From Bacillus ectoiniformans (lineage in GTDB: Bacteria > Bacillota > Bacilli > Bacillales > Domibacillaceae), in contig NZ_JAFBES010000001.1 in the NCBI RefSeq assembly GCF_016908875.1, positions 124,001-188,000 of the forward strand: a DNA stretch of 64,000 nt, in the 5' to 3' direction. Numbering within the stretch: the first letter of the stretch is position 1; every line of letters starts with the position of its first letter. Made by a program: the position numbers and the translations under genes. Positions 36,331 to 45,123 of this stretch are shown here, piece after piece. The notes under the pieces are model-generated. The model searched no databases. It was not told the origin of the DNA and was given only the letters and a program-made list of their open reading frames with translations.

Positions 36331-37530
36331 TTGGCAGCTTCTCGAGCGAAAACCATTCTTTTAGCCATTTTCGTCACAGTCTTTGCAGGTTCATTAATAG
36401 CATTTCCAGAAGCTTCTTTTGAAGCATCCATTCGGGGATTAAATATGTGGTGGGAAATTGTTTTTCCTTCGCTGCTGCCTTTTTTCATCATTTCAGAAAT
36501 GCTGATTGGGATAGGCGTCGTCAGTTTCCTCGGTGTCCTGTTAGAACCAATGATGCGTCCATTGTTCCGGGTGCCTGGCTCAGGGGGGTTCGTTTGGGCG
36601 ATGGCCATGGCGTCAGGATTTCCTTCAGGAGCGAAACTAGCTGCGAGGCTTCGTAAAGAAAAGCAGCTTACACGAATTGAAGCAGAGAGACTTGTCTCAT
36701 TTACTAACTCATCTAACCCTCTCTTTATTTTTGGAGCGGTTTCTGTTGGTTTTTTCTATAATCCTCACCTAGGAGTTTTGCTCGCTCTTGCCCATTATGG
36801 GGGTAATTTCCTCGTAGGTTTAACGATGAGGTTTTATGGACGGGAAAAGGAGGAAGAAAAAGCGAGGTCTAAACGAGTTACTCTCCGATCTGCCTTTTCT
36901 GCCATGCACCGGGAACGGACGAAGGATGAACGCCCCATTGGCAAGTTAATTGGCGAAGCTGTGGTATCATCGATCAATACATTATTAATGATTGGCGGAT
37001 TTATCATTTTATTTTCTGTCATAAACAAACTGCTTTTCCACCTTCATGTCACTGAGTTTTTGGCTATGGGTGCCGCACAATTATTTCATTTGGTCGGACT
37101 TTCCTCTCTGATCAGCATCCCATTCATAGCAGGAATATTTGAAATTACGCTAGGCAGCCAAATGATCAGCCAAGTGCAGCAGGTTAACCTTTTGCAGCAA
37201 GTGATATTGACAAGTTTTGTGCTAGGGTTCAGCGGCTTAAGTGTGCAGGCGCAAGTAGCCAGCATTCTTGCAGAGACTGACATACGATTTGCTCCCTTTT
37301 TTATGGCGCGCATCATGCACGGCTTTTATTCCGCTATGATTGCATTCGTTTGCTGGAAGCCAGTATATGAAAATTCCTATCAAGGCGGCAGTTCTAAATC
37401 GATCCCCGTCTTTCAATCTTTGCAATCTCCTTGGGAAGAAGCCGTTTCCTTTTTGCATCAATTCGGACCTGTCATTACAATTGGTGCCCTAGTTCTTTAT
37501 ATGTATTTCTATGCCCGGCTCGCAAAATAA
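36331..37530 (+). CDS. ylbJ: Sporulation integral membrane protein YlbJ
   Basis: Nucleoside-recognition (Gate) domain membrane protein of about 400 residues with about eight hydrophobic helices, required in the mother cell for spore formation in B. subtilis. GFVWAMAMASGFPSGAKLAARL is the Gate motif (here split at about residue 92). I prefer the TTG at 36331, with AAGGGGG nine bases upstream; an ATG at 36298 has no ribosome site but cannot be excluded (410 residues). Divergent from ylbK. Confidence 0.9.
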   Translation: MAASRAKTILLAIFVTVFAGSLIAFPEASFEASIRGLNMWWEIVFPSLLPFFIISEMLIGIGVVSFLGVLLEPMMRPLFRVPGSGGFVWAMAMASGFPSGAKLAARLRKEKQLTRIEAERLVSFTNSSNPLFIFGAVSVGFFYNPHLGVLLALAHYGGNFLVGLTMRFYGREKEEEKARSKRVTLRSAFSAMHRERTKDERPIGKLIGEAVVSSINTLLMIGGFIILFSVINKLLFHLHVTEFLAMGAAQLFHLVGLSSLISIPFIAGIFEITLGSQMISQVQQVNLLQQVILTSFVLGFSGLSVQAQVASILAETDIRFAPFFMARIMHGFYSAMIAFVCWKPVYENSYQGGSSKSIPVFQSLQSPWEEAVSFLHQFGPVITIGALVLYMYFYARLAK

Positions 37531-37606
37531 ACGAGAGAGGCTGATCAAGAATATAGTGTTTACAAATTGGACATCCTTGTAGTAGAAAAATAAAGGAGGT
37601 CAGTTC

Positions 37607-37747
37607 ATGGATCAACAATTTAATGTAGCTGATTTAGAAACGGGCACTGTAGAAAAAATTCTGTCATTTGAAGAAAAGTTGCGTTCAGAAACCGGCAGAG
37701 AAATCGTATTAATCGCTTACCAAAATGAACAAAAAGAGAATCAATAG
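37607..37747 (+). CDS. Small 46-residue protein of unknown function
   Basis: An ATG at 37607 has a perfect AAAGGAGGT seven bases upstream. The product begins MDQQFNVADLETGTVEKILS and ends QNEQKENQ: acidic, soluble, no Cys, no membrane segment. The strong ribosome site, position between ylbJ and a terminator, and codon pattern make it a real gene. I do not recognise its family. Confidence 0.75.
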   Translation: MDQQFNVADLETGTVEKILSFEEKLRSETGREIVLIAYQNEQKENQ

Positions 37748-37778
37748 AAAAACACCCTCGCAACCTGAGGGTGTTTTT
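37748..37778. terminator. Bidirectional terminator between the small gene and coaD
   Basis: AAAAACACCCTC (37748-37759) and GAGGGTGTTTTT (37767-37778) around a 7-base loop; it serves both converging genes. Confidence 0.9.
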
Positions 37779-37792
37779 CTTTTTGTCTGTCT

Positions 37793-38293
<501 letters not shown>

Positions 38294-38851
38294 TTATCTT
38301 TCAGACCATTCATATATTGAGACACGGATGATCCCGTAGGTTTCTTCTCTCATCAATTTCAGATTCCCTGCTGCCTCTGGCAAAGAGATGTCAGAACTGT
38401 GTTCACAAACAATAAATCCATCTTCACTAAGCAGGCGATGTTCACTAATTTGCGATAAAAGCTTTTCAAGCTGCTGCTTTCGATAAGGAGGATCTAAAAA
38501 AATCCCATCAAAAACTAAGCCTCTTTTAATAATAGCCTTTAATGCGCGTTCTGCGTCGTTTCGATAAATCTCACAGCAGTCTTCATAATGGCATAAAGCG
38601 ACATTTGCCTTTATTGTTTGGATCGCTTTCATATCCCGGTCTACAAAAATCATTGTGTCAAACCCTCTGCTGAGTGCTTCTAGGCCTAAGCCTCCGCTCC
38701 CGGCAAATAAATCAAGTCCCGTCCCCTTAGAATAATAAGGGCCTACCATATTAAAAATTGCTTCTTTTACTTTGTCAGTGGTTGGACGTGTATCGCGCCC
38801 TGGTACCGCTTTCAAGGGAATACCTTTGTGTTCACCAGAAATAACTCGCAT
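38294..38851 (-). CDS. rsmD: 16S rRNA (guanine966-N2)-methyltransferase RsmD
   Basis: 185-residue SAM-dependent methyltransferase of the RsmD family (ylbH). The SAM loop LDLFAGSGGLGLEALSRG (about 45-62) and the catalytic DPPY motif (FLDPPYRKQQ, about 119) are present. Operon with coaD. A structured 140-base region lies upstream, in the position of the Rfam ylbH leader. Confidence 0.96.
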   Translation of the reverse strand: MRVISGEHKGIPLKAVPGRDTRPTTDKVKEAIFNMVGPYYSKGTGLDLFAGSGGLGLEALSRGFDTMIFVDRDMKAIQTIKANVALCHYEDCCEIYRNDAERALKAIIKRGLVFDGIFLDPPYRKQQLEKLLSQISEHRLLSEDGFIVCEHSSDISLPEAAGNLKLMREETYGIIRVSIYEWSER

Positions 38852-38994
38852 ACATACTCACCATTCATCCTAGATTTTCTCATTTATGTTATCATACTTC
38901 CCAATTTGAAGCTAGAATTGTTTAAAAAACCAGATATCTGTCTTTTTTATAAGATATTTAGCGTTTAAAAATCATTTAATCGGTACATACTAGT

Positions 38995-39140
38995 TTTAAC
39001 AACATCATTCGGGATGTTGTTGATTAGGAGAAGACTTAGATTCCCCATAAGTCCTTTTCCGATTTCTCCTCTCCCTTTGCCTTCTGTCTATATAGGCATA
39101 GAAGGACCCTGCTGATTGTCAGCAGGGTTATTTTTGTTTA
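38995..39140 (-). ncRNA. Candidate ylbH leader (structured RNA upstream of rsmD)
   Basis: Four nested or consecutive stems occur between rsmD and the next gene. In plus-strand order: AACAACAT/ATGTTGTT (about 38999-39021); AGGAGAA/TTCTCCT enclosing GACTTA/TAAGTC (about 39026-39070); CCTTCT/AGAAGG (about 39079-39105); and CCCTGCTG/CAGCAGGG (39107-39127). A family called ylbH leader is known upstream of this gene in low-GC Gram-positives, so I assign it by location and structure. The alternative is a plus-strand small RNA, since TTATTTTTG follows the last stem on that strand. Confidence 0.55.
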
Positions 39141-39179
39141 TTTATATTTTTTTATTTACAGACTGCTCATCCACCTCAA

Positions 39180-40598
39180 TTATTTATAATCAAGCATATT
39201 GATTGAAATTCGGTCGGATTGTTCACTAACAGAAGTCAGGAAAATTTTTTGCAGCCAGTTTTTGTCGATATATACCTCGCCATCAATCGTTTGCAAGGCA
39301 TTATTGTAAATGCCGTAATCGTCTTCATTTAATATGAATCGGTTTTGATCAAGGAAAAACCGGTACGTATCATACTCTTTTTTAATTAAAAGCGTTCTTT
39401 CATTCGAAACAGCTTTAACAGAGAAACCTAACTCTTCAAGAGTTTCTTGTAAAGGAAATAAGATCATGCCATTTCGGTGTACCATTTGAACTTCTGAACG
39501 CCCCTCTTCGATATAAACAGGACGAGTATCATAAAGCGTAAGCGGTTTGAATAGCTGATTTTCATTTTTGTTCTCGGTGAAAAAATGGGTGTCTAGCTTA
39601 ACAACGGAAGAAAGCATTTGATCCATCTCCTCCGCTGTTAACACCCTTTCTTTCACATGAAGAATTTTCTCTTTCCATTTCTCGTGCTGATCTTTAGAGA
39701 GTTTTGTTTGTAAATGAGTATACATTTCTTGCGCTTTCGGTGAACCAACCGGCCGATTCTTCATATAAGCCTGAATCAGCTGACTAAACCATTTCTGGCC
39801 CTCTGTAAATTGATAAGCACGATGAATATACTGAATTAAAAATTGGTCTGACAATAACCCTAACTGATTTTCATCCTGAACAAGAACCAATGTAGCAGAG
39901 GAATACGATGGATGCGCCTTTGTCATAATCACGAGCGGCGGATCTAAATCGGCTACTCCTTTTACTTCACTAAATACCTCACTGTTAATGACTGTTTCTT
40001 TTGGTGCATATACTGTAATCTTCTTATTAAACGTCATGCGGCTTAAAGGTTCTTTCTGCCAGTATAGATCCACTGCTTCTCCTTTTCTTTCAAACAAGTA
40101 GAAGTCAACCAGTTTTCCTTTTTGATTTTTCACTTCGTCTGCATTAGAATACCAGGTTCCTTCACGCAGCTTTCTTTCTGTCAATTCAATCGTTGTATAG
40201 GACAGATTGGCTTCTTTCACTTTAATAAACCAATCGGAAAGCAGCAAGGCGGCTGCTCCTCCCTGATCTTTAAGAGTATAAGAAATAGACACCGTTGACT
40301 TGCCAGGAGTGATCACTCCGAGCTGGCCTCTAAAAGAGCATTGATCAGACTTATTTTCACAGCTAATATTTAAAGCCTGTGGAGGAACGACAACTGATAA
40401 ATCTTTATCTTTAGGCACATTTGTTAGTTGCTGGACAATTTTAAAACCGCTGGCTGTATGTTCCACTTTAATTAATTGTTCTAACTCCATTTCACTAAAC
40501 GCTTGAGAACTTTTTTCAAAACCCAGCCATTGAACAAACAATATTACCCCGGAAATAACAGATAATATAAAAACAGCAAACAAGGACTTTTTAATCAT
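39180..40598 (-). CDS. Membrane-anchored stalk-domain protein of unknown function
   Basis: 472 residues. A single N-terminal hydrophobic segment (about 5-25) is an uncleaved anchor or signal. The middle (about 30-350) is beta-rich and Lys/Glu-rich with no motif I recognise. The C-terminal about 100 residues resemble the copper-amine-oxidase N-terminal-like 'stalk' domain (GMILFPLQETLEELGFSV split form, then EVYIDKNWLQKIF), a wall- or surface-associated module. No counterpart in this place in B. subtilis as I know it. Confidence 0.72.
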   Translation of the reverse strand: MIKKSLFAVFILSVISGVILFVQWLGFEKSSQAFSEMELEQLIKVEHTASGFKIVQQLTNVPKDKDLSVVVPPQALNISCENKSDQCSFRGQLGVITPGKSTVSISYTLKDQGGAAALLLSDWFIKVKEANLSYTTIELTERKLREGTWYSNADEVKNQKGKLVDFYLFERKGEAVDLYWQKEPLSRMTFNKKITVYAPKETVINSEVFSEVKGVADLDPPLVIMTKAHPSYSSATLVLVQDENQLGLLSDQFLIQYIHRAYQFTEGQKWFSQLIQAYMKNRPVGSPKAQEMYTHLQTKLSKDQHEKWKEKILHVKERVLTAEEMDQMLSSVVKLDTHFFTENKNENQLFKPLTLYDTRPVYIEEGRSEVQMVHRNGMILFPLQETLEELGFSVKAVSNERTLLIKKEYDTYRFFLDQNRFILNEDDYGIYNNALQTIDGEVYIDKNWLQKIFLTSVSEQSDRISINMLDYK

Positions 40599-40787
40599 AT
40601 TCGTCCCACCTCATAGTAAATTCTTCTCTTATATATAAGATAGCAAATTTAACCGGTGAATGGAGAGGAGATCATGACATATTTATAAATTTTTTCTATA
40701 AGGGATTGAAGGTTGAGGTTCTTTCCGCCACGAGATACAATGAAGATTGGTATAAAGATTTGCTCATATTGAAACGGAGGTTTTCCC

Positions 40788-41177
40788 TTGATTCAACGTT
40801 TTATTGAACTCGGTGAAGGGTATTCAGATCTATACGAATTGATCGAGATCGCTCAAAATAATAAGCACAGACTGCTGCACATGGCTGCTTTGCATTCAAG
40901 AAAAGAAGATCAATCCAGGACATCCCTGGTCGTGATCCTTCAGCCGACACATCCCGGTAAGTTCCAGCCCCTTTATATATGCAGAGAAGGAATTCCTTAT
41001 CCGCATGAAAAGCCTAATCAAAGGTTTGACCTTTTTATGCAAACAGCTGAACAATTAAATAAAACGGTTATTCAGTTTGATGTAAAGCCTTCCGCTTTGT
41101 TTGCGGAAAAAGAATTATTTTATCAGTATTTAATTGGCATTCTGCGGCTTAATCATTACATACCGGAAATGCAATAA
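40788..41177 (+). CDS. Conserved 129-residue cytoplasmic protein, function unknown
   Basis: TTG start at 40788 with CGGAGG seven bases upstream. The product (IQRFIELGEGYSDLYELIEI start) has no membrane segment or signal. It looks like a Bacillaceae family found near ylbG (possibly the YlbA/DUF7147 type); that assignment is from memory and not secure. It is transcribed alone, convergent with ylbG. Confidence 0.7.
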   Translation: MIQRFIELGEGYSDLYELIEIAQNNKHRLLHMAALHSRKEDQSRTSLVVILQPTHPGKFQPLYICREGIPYPHEKPNQRFDLFMQTAEQLNKTVIQFDVKPSALFAEKELFYQYLIGILRLNHYIPEMQ

Positions 41178-41180
41178 ATG

Positions 41181-41212
41181 AAAAAGCAGAATCGTTTTAG
41201 ATTCTGCTTTTT
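41181..41212. terminator. Bidirectional terminator before ylbG
   Basis: AAAAAGCAGAATC (41181-41193) and GATTCTGCTTTTT (41200-41212), 6-base loop, between convergent genes; it touches the ylbG stop codon. Confidence 0.88.
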
Positions 41213-41487
41213 TACACGCCAATTTTATAATCGTACTCTTTAGCTTTATCAGGTTTTGAATTCTCATATTCGGTCTTTAAGAAAGGCTTGAATGATAATT
41301 CAACCTTTTTAACGAACGACAAGGAAGAAAGCTTCTCCGCCAATTTTTCAATATCCTCTTGATTGCAGTATACGACGGCATATTTCATGCGCTTTGAAAC
41401 GTAGTGAACATTTCCATACTTGCGCAATGATTTAGCCGGCTTGGTATTGTGAAGCCAAACGATTAAGGCCTGTCGCTCAGTAAACAT
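41212..41487 (-). CDS. ylbG: YlbG family protein (DUF2129)
   Basis: 91-residue small cytoplasmic protein of the UPF0298/DUF2129 family. [37 protein letters not shown] is the family core (about 5-41). Gene order ylbF-ylbG-rsmD is conserved in Bacillus. Function unknown. Confidence 0.9.
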   Translation of the reverse strand: MFTERQALIVWLHNTKPAKSLRKYGNVHYVSKRMKYAVVYCNQEDIEKLAEKLSSLSFVKKVELSFKPFLKTEYENSKPDKAKEYDYKIGV

Positions 41488-41552
41488 AATATCTCCCCAA
41501 ATGTTCTTTTTATTAAGTCTAGCATAGACAGAAAGCGAGAATCAATAAGAAA

Positions 41553-41583
41553 AGATCAGCCGCTGACACCTGCTGATCTTTAA
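41553..41583 (-). terminator. Terminator after ylbF
   Basis: On the minus strand AAAGATCAGC, an 11-base loop, GCTGATCTTT then TCTT. Moderate strength. Confidence 0.6.
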
Positions 41584-41591
41584 CTTGAAGA

Positions 41592-42029
41592 TTAAGCGGA
41601 GCATCCGCAGCCGCTTCCGCAGCCTCCACCGCAGCTTGATGCAAAAAATGGATTGCCCGTTGGCACTTTAATTCCCTCTGATACCGAATGGCCAATTAAT
41701 ACGCTGATTTCATCCAGCAGCTCCTGCAGCTCGTTTTCAGCCACACGAAAGGCAGTGACATGATCATCTAAATCCATTTCACGCTTCGCTTCCCTCACTT
41801 CTTTCATCACACGGCTGTATTCGGGATGATAGCGTCCAAACCTTTGAACTTCTTCATACTGTTCCTTTAACCGGCTGAAACGGCTGATTTTCTCCTTTGT
41901 CCCCGGTGTCGTATATAAAAGTTTATAACATAAACGATAGTTTTCCGCGGTTTCAGATTGTAAGATCATTTGAGCAAGTTGTTCCGCTTTCTCTATCGTC
42001 TCGATTTTTTCTAAAGTAGCTGTAAGCAC
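41592..42029 (-). CDS. ylbF: Regulatory iron-sulfur-containing complex subunit YlbF (RicF)
   Basis: 145 residues from the GTG at 42029 (GGAGG eight bases upstream; the in-frame ATG at 42044 is the ribosome-site region itself). RicF forms a complex with RicA (YmcA) and RicT (YaaT) that carries Fe-S clusters and promotes RNase Y mRNA processing, competence, biofilm and sporulation. The helical core (EQLAQMILQSETAENYR) and the Cys-rich C-terminal tail SSCGGGCGSGCGCS, expected to bind the cluster, are both present. Confidence 0.93.
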   Translation of the reverse strand: MLTATLEKIETIEKAEQLAQMILQSETAENYRLCYKLLYTTPGTKEKISRFSRLKEQYEEVQRFGRYHPEYSRVMKEVREAKREMDLDDHVTAFRVAENELQELLDEISVLIGHSVSEGIKVPTGNPFFASSCGGGCGSGCGCSA

Positions 42030-42084
42030 ATAGCCCACCTCCATTCAACCATTTTATCACATTTTTCATTCGTATAAAAATGGT

Positions 42085-42474
42085 TTAAGGAACCACGACA
42101 AAAAATTGTTTTTCAAACCCAATTGCTTTGTTGTTTTTATCCGTCAATTTGACCTTTACTTCGTGCCTGCCAGGCTCTATGCCTTTGACAATAAACGCTG
42201 CCGTATGATAACTGCTGTAATACTTTCCATCTATATAAACAGAGGCTTTCCCATAGATGGACCCTTCTTTATCACGATCAGAAAATGTTACACCTGGAAC
42301 CACACACTCAACAAATAAGTGTTTTCCTCTCATGAGATGCCGAATCGATCCATTCTTAGCAGCGACTTCTTCAGCATTCGTTACCATAGGTTCAGCTGAT
42401 AAATTCTCGGGTTCTGGGAAGTCCTGCCTGCAACCCGCCATCAAGACCAGGAAAGCTATCATCCAATATTTCAT
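42085..42474 (-). CDS. Predicted lipoprotein, function unknown
   Basis: 129 residues from the ATG at 42474 (AAGGAG eight bases upstream). Lipoprotein signal peptide with lipobox LMAGC at about residue 15. The mature part ends in an Ig-like beta fold (VYIDGKYYSSYHTAAFIVKGIEPGRHEVKVKL), reminiscent of PEGA or similar presentation domains. Lies between ylbF and ylbE. No family name recognised. Confidence 0.75.
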   Translation of the reverse strand: MKYWMIAFLVLMAGCRQDFPEPENLSAEPMVTNAEEVAAKNGSIRHLMRGKHLFVECVVPGVTFSDRDKEGSIYGKASVYIDGKYYSSYHTAAFIVKGIEPGRHEVKVKLTDKNNKAIGFEKQFFVVVP

Positions 42475-42517
42475 GCTCACCACTCCTTTTTGTTAGTGTG
42501 AGCAGAAATGACCATTT

Positions 42518-42808
42518 TTATTGATGATTTTGTGGAGATTCTTCAGGTGAAATATTTTCTTCGGAAGAATTGGGAGACGGACTTTGAGACTGCAGCATAG
42601 ATAGCAGCAAAGAGGCCATTTGCAAGCCTCCATTTACTCTTTCAACATGATGAGGAATCGTTTTTTTATGAAAGTTTAAACTTCCTCTTTCAAATGTAGA
42701 ATAATCGTATGGATTACGTCCCAATAACCTATACCATTTAGGCTCATGTCTTAAATAAACCAGCAAGTCTTTATCGTCTTGAATTTTCTTCATTATGTCC
42801 ATTCTCAT
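42518..42808 (-). CDS. ylbE: YlbE-like protein
   Basis: 96 residues; the conserved core is LLVYLRHEPKWYRLLGRNPYDYSTFE (about residues 14-40, cited only in part) and KTIPHHVERVNGGLQMASLLLSML. The C-terminus is a disordered Ser/Pro/Glu tail. Matches the YlbE family in order with ylbD and ylbF. Function unknown, likely sporulation-related by neighbourhood. Confidence 0.87.
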   Translation of the reverse strand: MRMDIMKKIQDDKDLLVYLRHEPKWYRLLGRNPYDYSTFERGSLNFHKKTIPHHVERVNGGLQMASLLLSMLQSQSPSPNSSEENISPEESPQNHQ

Positions 42809-42837
42809 TTTCTGGCGCCCTCCTCGATCATTTTCTT

Positions 42838-43161
42838 TTATTTGGTGTTTAGAGTGGAAATGACCATTTGAACAGTCTCTAAAGCCGACTGAATCTGTTT
42901 AATATAAGCACTCCATTGTGAAGCGTCAAAAGACGATAAAGCATCTAATAGCCCGTTCACCCAGTCGTTTTCCGTTTTACTTGATTCTTCTTGGACTCTT
43001 TCCGTGGACTCTTCTACTTCTACATCTCCAAATGTGTACCATTCCTCAAACATATCTTGCAGAGAGCGCTCCCTTTTGATCACCTGCATTTTTAATTCCG
43101 GCCGCTCAGAAATATATTGTTTAAATTCAGCAATCTTTGGATGTTTAAAGTGTGCACTCAC
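42838..43161 (-). CDS. ylbD: YlbD family coat-associated protein
   Basis: 107 residues with a GTG start after GGGGG. HPKIAEFKQYISERPEL and LQDMFEEWYTFGD are the YlbD signatures; the C-terminal helix ends ALETVQMVISTLNTK. B. subtilis YlbD is annotated as a putative spore-coat protein. Shorter than the usual about 130 residues because the middle Glu-rich linker is reduced. Confidence 0.85.
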   Translation of the reverse strand: MSAHFKHPKIAEFKQYISERPELKMQVIKRERSLQDMFEEWYTFGDVEVEESTERVQEESSKTENDWVNGLLDALSSFDASQWSAYIKQIQSALETVQMVISTLNTK

Positions 43162-43302
43162 GCTTTCATCCCCCGCCCATGTTATTTTCTATTAACACTC
43201 TATGGAAAAACAGATAAAAAGTGAAAAACTTTTTTATCAATGCTTAAACGTGATAACATGAAAATATACAGAAAATTCACGATTGAAAAGAGGAACGAAC
43301 AA

Positions 43303-43791
43303 ATGAAAGAATTGAACACATTATTCGAAAAGGCTGTCTCTGCTGCCAATGAGAAGGAGCTTGAGATTTTAAGCCAGCTGTTAACCGGTTTCACAGAAAA
43401 AATCGAAGGAAACGGCTCCTACATAGGCAGACTTCTTCATATGAACCGGCAAATAACCGAAGATGAATGCATCATTACCATTCCTATTACAGATTTACTA
43501 AGTAACTCTCTCGGCATCATTCATGGGGGGATTACTGCGACTGTATTAGATTCAGCTATGGGAAATTTAGCGAATTTAAAAGCTCCAGCAGGGTACGGAG
43601 CCGTCACAACTAATTTGAATATACATTATTTGTCTCCGGGCAAAGGAACAGAACTGATAACAAAGGCAAAAGTTATTCGCAAAGGAAGCAAAACGATGGT
43701 AATAGAAGGCGAATGCTTTGGGGATAACGGGCAAAAAATAGCTCATGCGACCGGGAGCTTTTTTATAGTAAAACAACCAACTGGTGACTGA
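43303..43791 (+). CDS. PaaI family hotdog-fold thioesterase
   Basis: 162 residues from the ATG at 43303 (GAGGA eight bases upstream); an upstream in-frame start at 43240 is less likely. The hotdog-fold signature NSLGIIHGGITATVLDSAMGN lies at about 68-88 (HGG loop and catalytic Asp). It likely hydrolyses acyl-CoA or aryl-acyl-CoA. Convergent with ylbC. Confidence 0.9.
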   Translation: MKELNTLFEKAVSAANEKELEILSQLLTGFTEKIEGNGSYIGRLLHMNRQITEDECIITIPITDLLSNSLGIIHGGITATVLDSAMGNLANLKAPAGYGAVTTNLNIHYLSPGKGTELITKAKVIRKGSKTMVIEGECFGDNGQKIAHATGSFFIVKQPTGD

Positions 43792-43795
43792 CGTA

Positions 43796-43832
43796 AAAAG
43801 AGGCCAGCGATTAGTTGAGCTGACCTCTTTTC
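43796..43832. terminator. Bidirectional terminator between the thioesterase gene and ylbC
   Basis: AAAAGAGGCCAGC and GCTGACCTCTTTT with one mismatch and a loop of about 10 bases; T-tract on each strand. Confidence 0.8.
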
Positions 43833-44879
43833 TTAATGAGTAATAAAATTTTGTGTGTAGTACTTCTTGTAGACACCCACCCCTAAATGAGTGAAATCTC
43901 CAAGCAGCGTTTCCCGATGACCTTCAGAATTAAGCCATCCTTCTACGGCCGCAGGAGCATCGACATAATTAGCTGCTATGTTCTCACCGGCTGAGCGATA
44001 GTTAATATTTGCTGAGTCTAAACGATCCCCTAAATTCCCTTTAGACGGAGATTCATGTGCAAAATATTGTTTATCATGCATTTCACGGCTATGAAGCTTA
44101 GCTACCTCTGCAGCATTTATTTCTTCTTGGAGAGAACTTAAATCGAACCGCTTTCTTATCATGTTTGTAATGTCTAAGATTTGTTTTTCACTTCCCTGTT
44201 CGATCTCTTTCCATGTAAGGTCGTCTGGCTCTGGGGCAGACAATAGCTTTCCGCGATACACCATTTCATAAGGACGCTGTTTAATTAAGGTTTCTTTCGA
44301 GAGATATCGGACGCTTGAAAGGGTTCCAGTAAATTTATCTAAATATAATTGCACATAAATATCCCCCAGACGCACTAGCGGCCTAATGTTGAAATCCTCT
44401 TCTGATAACTCAAAGCGATAATTTCCTTTTTTATGATTAATAACAATTTCAGTATCGAGTACATTCGCTGCAAAGATTTCGTTAGCTGGCTGTCCAATTT
44501 TGAATGGAGCAACCTCCGTTTTGCCTGTGGCATACGCAGTAACTACTTGATTATGCTCTACACCGAATTGAACATAGTGTTTGTCGTCTTTATAAACCCA
44601 CCACTCATATTCATAGGCGGAAGGATCTTTTCTAATAGGCTCACCAAAAGCTGTCTTTAAATCTCCAGATTGCTTTCCTATGAAGGAACCTATTCCTTTT
44701 ACGGGCATTTTGCCTGGAGATATCTGATGCTCTTCTGGAACGGAAACAGAATTACTCGTATCTATCTTCGGGTGTTTTGAAGAATTTTCTAACACTTGCT
44801 TTTCTTCCATATTATTCATATATAAAGTGGCAATCACAATAATTGACATAACAATTAAGATTCTTATCACCGATCTCAG
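43833..44879 (-). CDS. ylbC: CAP-domain protein YlbC
   Basis: Secreted or membrane-anchored protein with an N-terminal helix (about 3-20), a CAP-associated domain (about 70-205, FIGKQSGDLKTAFGEP onward) and a C-terminal CAP/SCP domain (about 240-345, AKLHSREMHDKQYFAHESP, SAGENIA). The best-placed start is an unusual CTG at 44879, with GGAGG seven bases upstream, giving 348 residues (B. subtilis YlbC is of similar size); upstream in-frame starts at 44921 and 44912 lack this ribosome site. Confidence 0.9.
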   Translation of the reverse strand: MRSVIRILIVMSIIVIATLYMNNMEEKQVLENSSKHPKIDTSNSVSVPEEHQISPGKMPVKGIGSFIGKQSGDLKTAFGEPIRKDPSAYEYEWWVYKDDKHYVQFGVEHNQVVTAYATGKTEVAPFKIGQPANEIFAANVLDTEIVINHKKGNYRFELSEEDFNIRPLVRLGDIYVQLYLDKFTGTLSSVRYLSKETLIKQRPYEMVYRGKLLSAPEPDDLTWKEIEQGSEKQILDITNMIRKRFDLSSLQEEINAAEVAKLHSREMHDKQYFAHESPSKGNLGDRLDSANINYRSAGENIAANYVDAPAAVEGWLNSEGHRETLLGDFTHLGVGVYKKYYTQNFITH

Positions 44880-45123
44880 ATGAATCCCTCCCTTCTTTCT
44901 ATATGTATCCATTATTGCCATTCAACATTCACATTATAACATTACAGCTGACAGGGTTCCTATGAAAGAATGTCCAAAACTTTTGTTAAATTGTCACTTC
45001 CAATCCTTATCAATAGATTGCAAGTAGCTTCATTTTCGACTATTATAAAAAATGAAGGAATTATATACTATTTTGTAATTAATGAAAACGGGCAAAGCCG
45101 ATGAAATTCAGGAGGGACATTTC

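Noticed and set aside
39106-39140. Plus-strand terminator implying a plus-strand small RNA gene
   Set aside because: The stem with TTATTTTTG is terminator-like, but the known leader family upstream of rsmD on the minus strand explains the structures better; kept only as an alternative.
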